From NCBI GenBank assembly GCA_020431135.1, contig JAGQIT010000713.1:1-6958 (forward strand): a stretch of 6,958 nt of DNA. The letters are read 5' to 3'. Under the pieces are notes generated by a model. That model was not told where the DNA came from. It searched no databases and worked only from the letters and a program-made list of their open reading frames with translations. Source of the DNA: Myxococcales bacterium. GTDB taxonomy: Bacteria > Myxococcota_A > Polyangia > Nannocystales > Nannocystaceae. Of the stretch, positions 1 through 5,026 are shown one piece after another. The translations under genes and the position numbers were made by a program. Numbering within the stretch: the stretch's first letter is position 1; each line of letters opens with the position of its first letter.

Positions 1-2
1 CG

Positions 3-809
3 CGTCGGGCCGAGCGCGCCGGCCTCGCGCTGCGCCTCAGGCACGCCCTCCGGGCGCCGACGATCGAGCGCCGCGCGACCCCGCCGGCGGCGGAGTTCTT
101 CGCCCGCTACTGGGAGACCAACACGCCGGTGATCCTCACGGACCTCGTCCGCGCGTGGCCGGCCTTCGGCCGCTGGGGGCCGGACTACTTCCGGAGAAAA
201 TTCGGCGAGGTCGAGGTCGAGTTCGAGGCGGAGCGCGGCGGAGATCGGGACTGCGACGCCAACTTCGCCGCGTATCGCCGCGTCGGTCGCTTCGCCGACT
301 ACGTCGATCGCGTCGTCGCGGCGGCCCCCGGCAACGACCTCTACACGATCGCCAACAACCACAACCTCCGGCGCCCGGGGCTGCGCCCGCTCTTTGACGA
401 CCTCCGCCTGCCCGCGGGGTACTTCGCCGAGGACCGCCTAGGCGGCGGCGCGGCGCTGTGGTTCGGCCCCGCTGGCACGGTGACCAGCCTCCACCACGAC
501 ACCTCGAACATCCTCTTTTGCCAGGTCCTCGGTCGCAAGCGCCTGCGCCTCGGGGCCCCCGGCGACCCGGCGCTCCTCGACGCGGCGCGCGGCGTCTACT
601 CGCGGATCGACCCCGAGGATCCGGCGCTCGCGCGGGTCGAGGACGGCGGACCCCACCTCTTCGACGTCGAGCTCGCGGCCGGCGAGGCGCTCTTCCTCCC
701 CGTCGGTTGGTGGCACCACGTCCGCGCCCTCGACCTCAGCGTCAGCGTCGCGCTCAACGCCTTCAGCCGCGCCAACAGCTACCCCTGGTACGTCCCCGGG
801 GCGCGCTGA
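3..809 (+). CDS. JmjC/cupin_8-like Fe(II)/2-oxoglutarate oxygenase, 5' partial
   Basis: The reading frame is open from the first bases of the window, so the true start lies upstream. The first in-window start codon (GTG 129) falls inside a conserved strand and is not the real start. At least 268 residues are present. Upstream of GTG 129 the frame reads ...FFARYWETNTPVILTDLV, the usual opening of cupin_8/JmjC domains. The metal-binding HxD is H164-x-D166 (SLHHDTSN), and the distal His is H238 in PVGWWHHV. K179 in GRKRLRL lies where the family binds 2-oxoglutarate. Proteins of this family are soluble, about 280-340 residues long, and hydroxylate protein side chains or small molecules using Fe(II), O2 and 2-oxoglutarate. 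The substrate cannot be told here. The domain runs to the stop, so only a short N-terminal piece is probably missing. The next gene starts 65 bp downstream and seems to have its own promoter. The family call is firm; the role is unknown. Confidence 0.88.
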   Translation, partial: RRAERAGLALRLRHALRAPTIERRATPPAAEFFARYWETNTPVILTDLVRAWPAFGRWGPDYFRRKFGEVEVEFEAERGGDRDCDANFAAYRRVGRFADYVDRVVAAAPGNDLYTIANNHNLRRPGLRPLFDDLRLPAGYFAEDRLGGGAALWFGPAGTVTSLHHDTSNILFCQVLGRKRLRLGAPGDPALLDAARGVYSRIDPEDPALARVEDGGPHLFDVELAAGEALFLPVGWWHHVRALDLSVSVALNAFSRANSYPWYVPGAR

Positions 810-843
810 GATGTCACAGAGGAGGCGCTCCGCGGGGTCCCAC

Positions 844-859
844 GGCGCTAGGCGCCTAG
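844..859. promoter_or_regulatory. Overlapping inverted repeats upstream of the 875 gene (candidate operator)
   Basis: CTAGGCGCCTAG at 848-859 is a perfect 12-bp palindrome. It overlaps a second inverted repeat, GGCGC-TAG-GCGCC (844-856). It ends two bases before the candidate -10 hexamer at 862-867, in the spacer where a bound dimer would block RNA polymerase. It could instead be a weak hairpin ending the upstream oxygenase transcript, but no T-run follows. The palindrome is seen directly; the operator role is inferred. Confidence 0.3.
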
Positions 860-861
860 GG

Positions 862-867
862 TATCTT
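862..867 (+). promoter_or_regulatory. Candidate -10 element (TATCTT) of the 875 gene
   Basis: TATCTT lies seven bases before the ATG at 875, so the predicted transcription start falls at or beside the A of the start codon. No purine-rich ribosome binding site lies between them. Together these suggest a leaderless transcript. No convincing -35 hexamer is visible at the usual distance. Confidence 0.35.
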
Positions 868-874
868 CGCCAGC

Positions 875-1621
875 ATGACGAGCGCAAATGAGCGGACCGA
901 ACGCCGCCTCGTGATCTCGGAGTCGACCCAGTCGGCGATCGCCCAGCTCCTCGCGGTCGAGAGCTGGCTCGCGTCGGGGGGCAAGCGCGGCACCCTGATG
1001 CCCCCGCTGCGCGACTACACCGTCGAGCTCAGCGCCGTCGCGGCGGCCGAGGAGGCGATCGACGGCCGCCTCAGCGACGAGGCCCTGGCGATCTTCGCCG
1101 CCGGCAGCGAGTTCCTCGCCGAGCGCTACGGGATGCGCCTCGGCATGGTCGGCGCCAACACGGAGGACGCCCACGCGGCCGGCGTGCCGAAGTCGCTTGT
1201 CGCGGTCGGGGTCGACGGCGGCGCCTTCCTCTGCCTGCCGGCGACGCCGGCCCTCGGCGAGCGGCCGCGCCTGGTGATCGCCTCGAACGGCGGCACGAGC
1301 ACGCGCCGCGAGCCCCTCGAGCGCTGGCTCCTCGACCGCGTCGACGAGGCCCTCGACGACCTCGAGCTCAGCGAGGCCGACCAGCGCCGCCTCGACGGCG
1401 ACGAGGTGCTCCAGCGCTTCGTCCCGGAGCTCGTCGCCAGCGCCGAGACGCCCGCGGCGGAGAACCTCGCGCGCCGGGTGAAGCACGCGAAGTTCGGCGT
1501 CGGCTCGGTCATCCGTGAGGTCCTCGGCGGGCCTGAGCCGAAGCTCGAGATCGAGTTCGACAGCGGCGACAAGCGGGTGCTCCTGGCGCGCTTCGTCTCC
1601 GACGTCAGTCGCGCGAGCTGA
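875..1621 (+). CDS. SUKH-like protein with C-terminal PcrA/UvrD-type Tudor-like tail
   Basis: This is a soluble 248-residue protein with no signal peptide or membrane segment. An in-frame TAG at 857-859 makes ATG 875 the first usable start. Residues ~50-158 have the pattern of the SUKH (SMI1/KNR4) fold: helices EEAIDGRLSDEALAIF, then PKSLVAVGVDGGAFLCLPA (105-123), PRLVIASNGG (131-140), and a closing amphipathic helix with LERWLLDRV (148-156). SUKH proteins include immunity proteins of toxin systems and general adaptor proteins. Residues ~202-241 read VKHAKFGVGSVI, then LEIEFDSGDKRVLLARF, closely resembling the C-terminal module by which PcrA/UvrD helicases contact RNA polymerase. No helicase motifs are present. 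The SUKH match is by eye and moderate; the tail match is better. No toxin gene is adjacent, so an immunity role is not supported by context. A role as an RNA-polymerase or nucleic-acid-associated adaptor is conjecture. The gene ends just before two strong hairpins. Confidence 0.6.
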   Translation: MTSANERTERRLVISESTQSAIAQLLAVESWLASGGKRGTLMPPLRDYTVELSAVAAAEEAIDGRLSDEALAIFAAGSEFLAERYGMRLGMVGANTEDAHAAGVPKSLVAVGVDGGAFLCLPATPALGERPRLVIASNGGTSTRREPLERWLLDRVDEALDDLELSEADQRRLDGDEVLQRFVPELVASAETPAAENLARRVKHAKFGVGSVIREVLGGPEPKLEIEFDSGDKRVLLARFVSDVSRAS

Positions 1622-1622
1622 G

Positions 1623-1644
1623 CCCGTCCCTTCGCGGGGGCGGG
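1623..1644. terminator. Stem-loop directly after the 875-1621 stop codon
   Basis: CCCGTCCC (1623-1630) pairs with GGGGCGGG (1637-1644) over 8 bp with one G-T wobble, leaving a six-base loop. It starts one base after the stop codon. No T-run follows, as is common for terminator-like hairpins in very GC-rich genomes. It is the first of two hairpins in tandem. Confidence 0.4.
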
Positions 1645-1651
1645 GCGGCGA

Positions 1652-1685
1652 AGAGCGGGCGCAGGTACGGCCTGTCGCCCGCTCT
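1652..1685. terminator. Strong bidirectional terminator-like hairpin between convergent genes
   Basis: AGAGCGGGCG (1652-1661) pairs perfectly with CGCCCGCTCT (1676-1685). The stem continues with CAGG/CCTG (1662-1665 with 1671-1674) after a single bulged T at 1675, and is closed by a five-base loop. The 14 pairs lie between the rightward gene ending at 1621 and the leftward gene ending at 1784, so the hairpin could end transcription from both sides. No clear T-run is present on either strand. The remaining bases 1686-1783 hold no gene or motif I can support. Confidence 0.6.
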
Positions 1686-1783
1686 CTCGTGTTGAGCTGG
1701 GCGCAGCCGCGGCGTCGTCTCCCTCGGCCTCCGCGCGGCTCGACGCGGGTGTGCGTGGCTCCACCCCGCGGAGCGGAGTCCCC

Positions 1784-2440
1784 CTAAAAAGCCCCGCGCA
1801 GGACCATCGCGGCGCCCCCTGGCGTCGGCGCCGGGGCGATCGCGTAGCCGGGCAGGCGGCGCCGGAGGTTGCGCTCGTGGGCGGCGATCATCCCGAGGTC
1901 GAAGGCCATCAAGAAGGCGCCCTGGAGGATCACGGCGCCGCCGTAGCCGACGACGCGCGGGCTCTCGAGGTCCTTGCCGATCTCCCAGGTCGCGTAGCCG
2001 CCGAGCATGTAGACGACGTCGAGGAGGGCGTTGATCGCGAAGACCCGCTGCGTCTTGGCGATCTCCCCGGCGACGCCGAAGCGGCGGCCGATGACGGCGC
2101 GCTCGCGGCGGGCGTTGGCCAGGCCGATCGCCCCGAGGGTCAGGTTCACCGTGTTCCACATCGCGTTCATCTGGTGGGCGTAGCGCAGCGGGTCGCCGCG
2201 CTCGGTCGCCAGGTTGCCGGCGACGCCGCCGACGATGTTGGCGATCGACCAGCCGGTCAGGGTCGCCATGCCTGCCGTCTGGATCCGCCGCTGTCGGAGG
2301 TCGAGGAGGACGAGGTACGGCGGGACGTAGACGCGCTCGCTGTCGGCGGGGAGCGCCGCGGCGGTCGGGCTCGACGGCGCGGTCGGGCTCGCGGCGACGA
2401 GCGCCGCCGCGACGGCGATGGCGAGGCTGGCGGTCGGCAC
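1784..2440 (-). CDS. Small multi-pass membrane protein (possibly DUF6992-like)
   Basis: The protein has 218 residues. GTG 2440 is the only start in frame between the previous gene's stop and the hydrophobic N-terminus; ATG 2269 would remove the N-terminal 57 residues. Residues ~5-35 form an Ala-rich signal-like segment with no basic residue before it, which is odd. Four further hydrophobic stretches lie at ~58-78, ~91-110, ~131-153 and ~163-187, with basic loops between them. Notable motifs are GWSIANIVGG (63-72), HQMNAMWNTVNL (89-100) and ILQGAFLMAFDLGM (171-184). I recall the same HxMNxxWNxxN and LQGAFLxxFD signatures in uncharacterised membrane proteins of Bacteroidota annotated as DUF6992; this is from memory and unchecked. 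The function is unknown. It lies 74 bp downstream of the beta-propeller lipoprotein on the same strand and may be co-transcribed, although a hairpin lies between them. Confidence 0.7.
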   Translation of the reverse strand: MPTASLAIAVAAALVAASPTAPSSPTAAALPADSERVYVPPYLVLLDLRQRRIQTAGMATLTGWSIANIVGGVAGNLATERGDPLRYAHQMNAMWNTVNLTLGAIGLANARRERAVIGRRFGVAGEIAKTQRVFAINALLDVVYMLGGYATWEIGKDLESPRVVGYGGAVILQGAFLMAFDLGMIAAHERNLRRRLPGYAIAPAPTPGGAAMVLRGAF

Positions 2441-2487
2441 GGCCCCAGCGTCGCCCGCAGACCGGCGCGGCGCAAGGCTGCGGCGGG

Positions 2488-2503
2488 CGCGGCTTCGGCC
2501 GCG
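2488..2503 (-). terminator. Short GC stem-loop after the beta-propeller lipoprotein gene
   Basis: On the plus strand CGCGGC (2488-2493) pairs with GCCGCG (2498-2503) around a TTCG loop. In the leftward transcript the loop reads CGAA. It lies about a dozen bases past the lipoprotein stop codon. It may partly end transcription or stabilise the lipoprotein mRNA before the membrane-protein gene. The stem is short and no T-run follows. Confidence 0.3.
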
Positions 2504-2514
2504 TCGCCGACGGC

Positions 2515-4050
2515 CTACTCGAAGAAGACGACCCAGCCGTCGCTGGGATTGATCCCGCGGAGCTGGGCGAGGGCGTGGCGGCAGCCGTTGTGGACCAGGC
2601 TGTGCACCCAGTCGTGGTTGTCGTAGTTCTCCTCGGTGATCTGGACGGTGTCGGCGGCGAGGGTGTCGGCGTCGATGCGCGCGTAGTGGATCTTCGACGC
2701 GCCGTCCGCGGTCTCGTGCCAGGCGACGGTGTAGCGCTCGCCGTCGTGGACGATCGACGCGTCGTTCGAGTAGATCGCGTCGTCGCCGAGGTGGAGGTGG
2801 TCGCTGACGACGCCGCCCTTCACGGTGGCGAAGCGCAGGTTGAAGTGGTCGTCGAAGTCCCAGTGGCCCCAGGCGACGCCGTAGCTCGCGCCGTCCCAGG
2901 CGACGACGCCGCGGGAGAAGCGGCCCTGATCGAGCTTCGTCCGCGTCGGCGTACCGTCGGCCGCGAGCTCGCTGAGGTAGACGTCGATCGCGTTCGGGCC
3001 GTACTCCGCCCAGACGATCGCGTAGTGGTCGTCGACCCAGATCAGCGGGTTGGCCCAGTCGGAGATCTGCGTCGACACGTTGGTCGCGGTCGTCGTCAGC
3101 AGCTTCTTCGAGCCGTCGACCCAGTCGCCGTCGGCGCTGACGCGGCCGAAGTAGAGGCGCGCGTGGACGATCCCCGGCTCGTTCGGGTCGATGTCGAACT
3201 TCTCCTCGAAGACGAGGCCCCACTCCGCGGCGACCGGGTTCCAGGCGACGGCGATCGCCCCGTGGCTGCGGCCCTCGCGGGGGATCGGCGCGGCGCCGAT
3301 GATCGCCAGGGTGTCGTCGGCGTTGATGTCGGCGATGACGAGCTCGCCCTTGGCCCCCTTGTCGACCTGGACGGAGGTCGCCGCGGCGTAGCGCTGGCCG
3401 TTGGTCGCGCGGTGGCGCCAGATGGCGGGCTCGACCAGCGACGCGTCGCCGACGACCGCGCCCTCGAGGTCGAGCTTGACGAGGTGGGTCTCGAAGCCGC
3501 CGTCGCTCGTCATGTAGAAGAGGTGGTAGCCGTCGTCGCGGACGAAGAGGGTCGGGCGGCTCTCGGAGATGTCGGCGGTCAGCGGCTTCGCCGTGGCGTC
3601 GGGGAGGTCGACGCACTCGATGCCGCCGGTCGTGCCGGTGTCGGTGTCGGTGTCGGTGTCGTCTCCGGTCGTGGTGGTGTCGCCCGTGGTGTCGCCGGAG
3701 GTGTTCGTCCCGTCGGTCCCGTCGGTCCCGTCGGTCGCGGAGTCGCCCGTGGTCGCGGAGTCGCCGGTGGTGGCGCTGTCGCTGTCGGACTCGCTCGTCG
3801 CGTCGCCGCTGGTCGTGCCGGTGCCGGTGCCGGTGGTGCCGGTCCCGCTCGCGCTCGCGGAGGCGGAGGCAGAGGCGGAGGCGCTGCCGGCCGAGGCCGT
3901 CGCCGACGTCCCTTCGCTGTCGCCCGTGCTCGCGCTCGTCGCCTCGCTGTCCCCCTGGGCGCCGTCGTCGCCGTTGCAGCTGAGGGCGAGGCCGAGGCTG
4001 AGGGAGAGGAGGAGGGGGGCGCTCGCGCTGAGGATCCGACGGGCTCGCAT
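2515..4050 (-). CDS. Secreted lipoprotein: S/T/D/G-rich linker plus probable seven-bladed beta-propeller
   Basis: The protein has 511 residues counted from ATG 4050. GTG 4056, two codons upstream, is an alternative start; ATG is preferred because GAGG sits at SD distance. The N-terminus MRARR plus a Leu-rich core ends at ALSC (Cys25), a somewhat atypical lipobox, so it is predicted to be lipidated and anchored in an envelope membrane. Residues ~26-145 are a disordered linker of Ser, Ala, Thr, Gly and Asp. The rest (~146-511) carries about seven copies of a strand pattern ending in aromatic/Val-Trp: GYHLFYM (174), RYAAATS (220), WGLVFEE (277), HYAIVWAEY (342), YGVAWGHWD (390), RYTVAWHET (439), CRHALAQL (490). 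Spacing is about 46-66 residues, which fits a seven-bladed beta-propeller. Cys146 and Cys490 bracket the domain and could close the ring. No enzyme motif is visible. Binding of a polymer, peptide or surface partner is the likely kind of role; the ligand is unknown. Start-of-gene signals suggest its own promoter. Confidence 0.85.
   Translation of the reverse strand: MRARRILSASAPLLLSLSLGLALSCNGDDGAQGDSEATSASTGDSEGTSATASAGSASASASASASASGTGTTGTGTGTTSGDATSESDSDSATTGDSATTGDSATDGTDGTDGTNTSGDTTGDTTTTGDDTDTDTDTGTTGGIECVDLPDATAKPLTADISESRPTLFVRDDGYHLFYMTSDGGFETHLVKLDLEGAVVGDASLVEPAIWRHRATNGQRYAAATSVQVDKGAKGELVIADINADDTLAIIGAAPIPREGRSHGAIAVAWNPVAAEWGLVFEEKFDIDPNEPGIVHARLYFGRVSADGDWVDGSKKLLTTTATNVSTQISDWANPLIWVDDHYAIVWAEYGPNAIDVYLSELAADGTPTRTKLDQGRFSRGVVAWDGASYGVAWGHWDFDDHFNLRFATVKGGVVSDHLHLGDDAIYSNDASIVHDGERYTVAWHETADGASKIHYARIDADTLAADTVQITEENYDNHDWVHSLVHNGCRHALAQLRGINPSDGWVVFFE
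3616..3975 (-). repeat. Low-complexity linker-coding region with in-frame minisatellites
   Basis: This stretch encodes the lipoprotein linker. On the plus strand it holds four perfect GGTGTC hexamers (3637-3660, coding DTDTDTDT) and three perfect CCGTCGGTC nonamers (3710-3736, coding DGT three times). It also holds two 18-mers differing at one base (3735-3752 and 3753-3770, coding the SATTGD repeat), plus GGCGGA/GGCAGA-like hexamers near 3859-3883 (SASASASA). All periods are multiples of three, so copy-number change would lengthen or shorten the tether without shifting frame. Confidence 0.85.
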
Positions 4051-4056
4051 CGCCAC

Positions 4057-4062
4057 CCTCTA
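4057..4062 (-). promoter_or_regulatory. Candidate -10 element or SD (TAGAGG) before the beta-propeller lipoprotein
   Basis: In the leftward direction TAGAGG sits six bases before ATG 4050. It can be read as a -10 hexamer, with TTGTTC eighteen bases further upstream as a weak -35, which would give a leaderless mRNA. Alternatively its GAGG is a Shine-Dalgarno at ordinary spacing. The sequence alone does not separate the two readings. Confidence 0.3.
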
Positions 4063-4134
4063 CCCGAGCCCGATCGCCGAGAACAAGCCGTGAAGCGCCG
4101 GAGTTCGACGTTCTGCTTGTTTGTGTAGTTGGGA

Positions 4135-4902
4135 CTACGGAGTGAGCTGATCTTCGCCGCCCGGGAAGCAGCGGGCGATCACCTCGAGCGCACCCGCCGG
4201 ATCGCAGCCGTAGATCCCGGCGCCGTAGGCCGGGTTGACCTCGACCGTCGCCCAGCCGCGGCCGGCGATCTCGCCGACGTCCAGGACCACCGCCGCCGGC
4301 AGGTCGACGGCCGGGTCGGCGAGGAGGCGGGCGACGAAGGCCTCGGCGGCCGCGCGCTCGGCCTCGGACCACGGGAAGTCGCCGGCCTCGCCGCGCGCGA
4401 GCTCGCCGTCGCGGGCGTAGATCGACGCCGCCCGCAGCCTGCGCTCGGCGACGAAGCAGCGGACCTCGAGGCGCCAGCGGACCGGCTCGGAGATCAACGT
4501 CGGGGTGCTCTCGTCGAGGCCCGCGTGGCGCGGCAGGCCCGCGCCGCCGTCGGCGTAGACCTGGGCCGGGAAGCACTTGTCGTCCGCCGGCTTGATGAAC
4601 GCGGGGCCCGGCGCGGAGCGAGCCTGACCGAGGGTCAAGAAATCTACCTTGCGCAGGCGATAGGCCTCAGGGAGCCGCGCGAGCCAGTCTAGGCCGGGTT
4701 GGAGCGGCTCGATGCCGAGGGCGCCGGCGACCGCCTCGACGAAGAGCGGCTCGCCGTAGATCGCGATCGGCGGGCGCAGGGTCGCGGCGGGCGGCGGCCG
4801 CCAGCGCTGGAGGCGGACGACCTCCCAGCCGGCGGCGAGGGCCGCGGCCCGGAGGAGGCGGGTGTCCTCGACCTGGCGAGGGGTGAGGAGGAGCGTCGGC
4901 AT
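4135..4902 (-). CDS. ATP-grasp ligase, R2K/DUF4343-like
   Basis: The protein has 255 residues from ATG 4902, where the first strand of the fold begins (MPTLLLTPRQVEDTRLL). The frame is open further upstream but encodes only Arg-rich noise across the divergent promoter region. The N-terminal half (1-95) is the pre-ATP-grasp region. ATP-grasp motifs follow: AFIKPADDKCFPAQVY (101-116; Lys104 and Lys109 near the nucleotide), SEPVRWRLEVRCFV (138-151; Glu139, Glu146, Arg148), and LDVGEIAG then ATVEVNPAYGAGIYG (207-232; Asp208, Glu221 and Asn223 as probable Mg-ATP ligands). These enzymes use ATP to form an acyl-phosphate and join it to an amine. The KPADDK and EPVxWxxExRCF signatures fit the R2K clade, often annotated as DUF4343. 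The substrate is unknown. Cytoplasmic, with no signal peptide. It is divergent from a methyltransferase and 84 bp upstream of the beta-propeller lipoprotein on the same strand, so co-transcription with that gene is possible. Confidence 0.85.
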   Translation of the reverse strand: MPTLLLTPRQVEDTRLLRAAALAAGWEVVRLQRWRPPPAATLRPPIAIYGEPLFVEAVAGALGIEPLQPGLDWLARLPEAYRLRKVDFLTLGQARSAPGPAFIKPADDKCFPAQVYADGGAGLPRHAGLDESTPTLISEPVRWRLEVRCFVAERRLRAASIYARDGELARGEAGDFPWSEAERAAAEAFVARLLADPAVDLPAAVVLDVGEIAGRGWATVEVNPAYGAGIYGCDPAGALEVIARCFPGGEDQLTP

Positions 4903-4910
4903 CGGGGCTC

Positions 4911-4925
4911 GTCGCAGTATGCGAC
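4911..4925. promoter_or_regulatory. Palindrome over the ATP-grasp gene's candidate -10 element
   Basis: GTCGCA-GTA-TGCGAC is a perfect 6-bp inverted repeat with a three-base centre. In the leftward direction the centre and right arm contain CATACT (4921-4916), the best -10-like hexamer for the ATP-grasp gene, 13 bases before its ATG. A dimeric repressor bound here would cover the promoter. The operator role is inferred. Confidence 0.35.
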
Positions 4926-4947
4926 ACGCGACAGACGACGCGCGACG
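4920..4947. repeat. Four tandem heptads (consensus NGCGACR) in the divergent intergenic region
   Basis: The units are TGCGACA (4920-4926), CGCGACA (4927-4933), GACGACG (4934-4940, the most divergent) and CGCGACG (4941-4947). They run without spacers and begin in the right arm of the palindrome at 4911-4925. They lie in the non-coding gap between the ATP-grasp and methyltransferase starts. They may bind a regulator in tandem, or be chance in GC-rich DNA. Confidence 0.35.
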
Positions 4948-4991
4948 GTCGAGGCCGAGCCGCGCGGGCCGCAGCGGACGCCCAGCGCCGC

Positions 4992-4997
4992 TACGAT
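4992..4997 (+). promoter_or_regulatory. Candidate -10 element (TACGAT) of the methyltransferase gene
   Basis: TACGAT is the best TAxxxT match upstream of GTG 5027. It predicts a leader of roughly 20-25 bases that includes the AGAGG ribosome binding site at 5013-5017. No clear -35 is visible. Confidence 0.3.
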
Positions 4998-5012
4998 GCA
5001 CCGACTCCGCCG

Positions 5013-5017
5013 AGAGG
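5013..5017 (+). promoter_or_regulatory. Ribosome binding site deciding the GTG 5027 start
   Basis: AGAGG lies nine bases before GTG 5027. It supports this start over in-frame codons further upstream, which would add an Arg-rich extension reading back through the divergent promoter region into the ATP-grasp gene. Confidence 0.5.
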
Positions 5018-5026
5018 ACCCGAGCT

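Noticed and set aside
438..1486. Leftward open frames at 438-887 and 848-1486
   Set aside because: They are antisense shadows of the oxygenase and the SUKH-like gene, with Ala/Arg/Glu-rich sequence and no recognisable domain.
875..1621. Toxin-immunity pair based on the SUKH-like fold
   Set aside because: No toxin-like gene is adjacent. The upstream neighbour is an oxygenase and the downstream neighbour is convergent.
3637..3770. Possible CRISPR-like or regulatory repeat array
   Set aside because: The repeats are short, contiguous, in frame and encode a low-complexity linker. There are no spacers and no cas genes.
2575..4128. A 517-residue rightward protein antisense to the lipoprotein
   Set aside because: Composition is Val/Arg/Gly/Ala monotone with no domain pattern. 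It mirrors the beta-propeller gene, whose frame has a signal peptide and regular strand motifs.
4125..4138. GTAGT-TGGG-ACTAC hairpin as terminator of the ATP-grasp gene
   Set aside because: The stem is only 5 bp, overlaps the stop codon, and is followed by ACAAACAA rather than a T-run in the transcript direction.
1784..4576. A single 930-residue leftward protein
   Set aside because: Most of it is Arg/Pro-rich out-of-frame translation of the ATP-grasp and lipoprotein genes. Only its last ~218 residues (from GTG 2440) look like a real protein.
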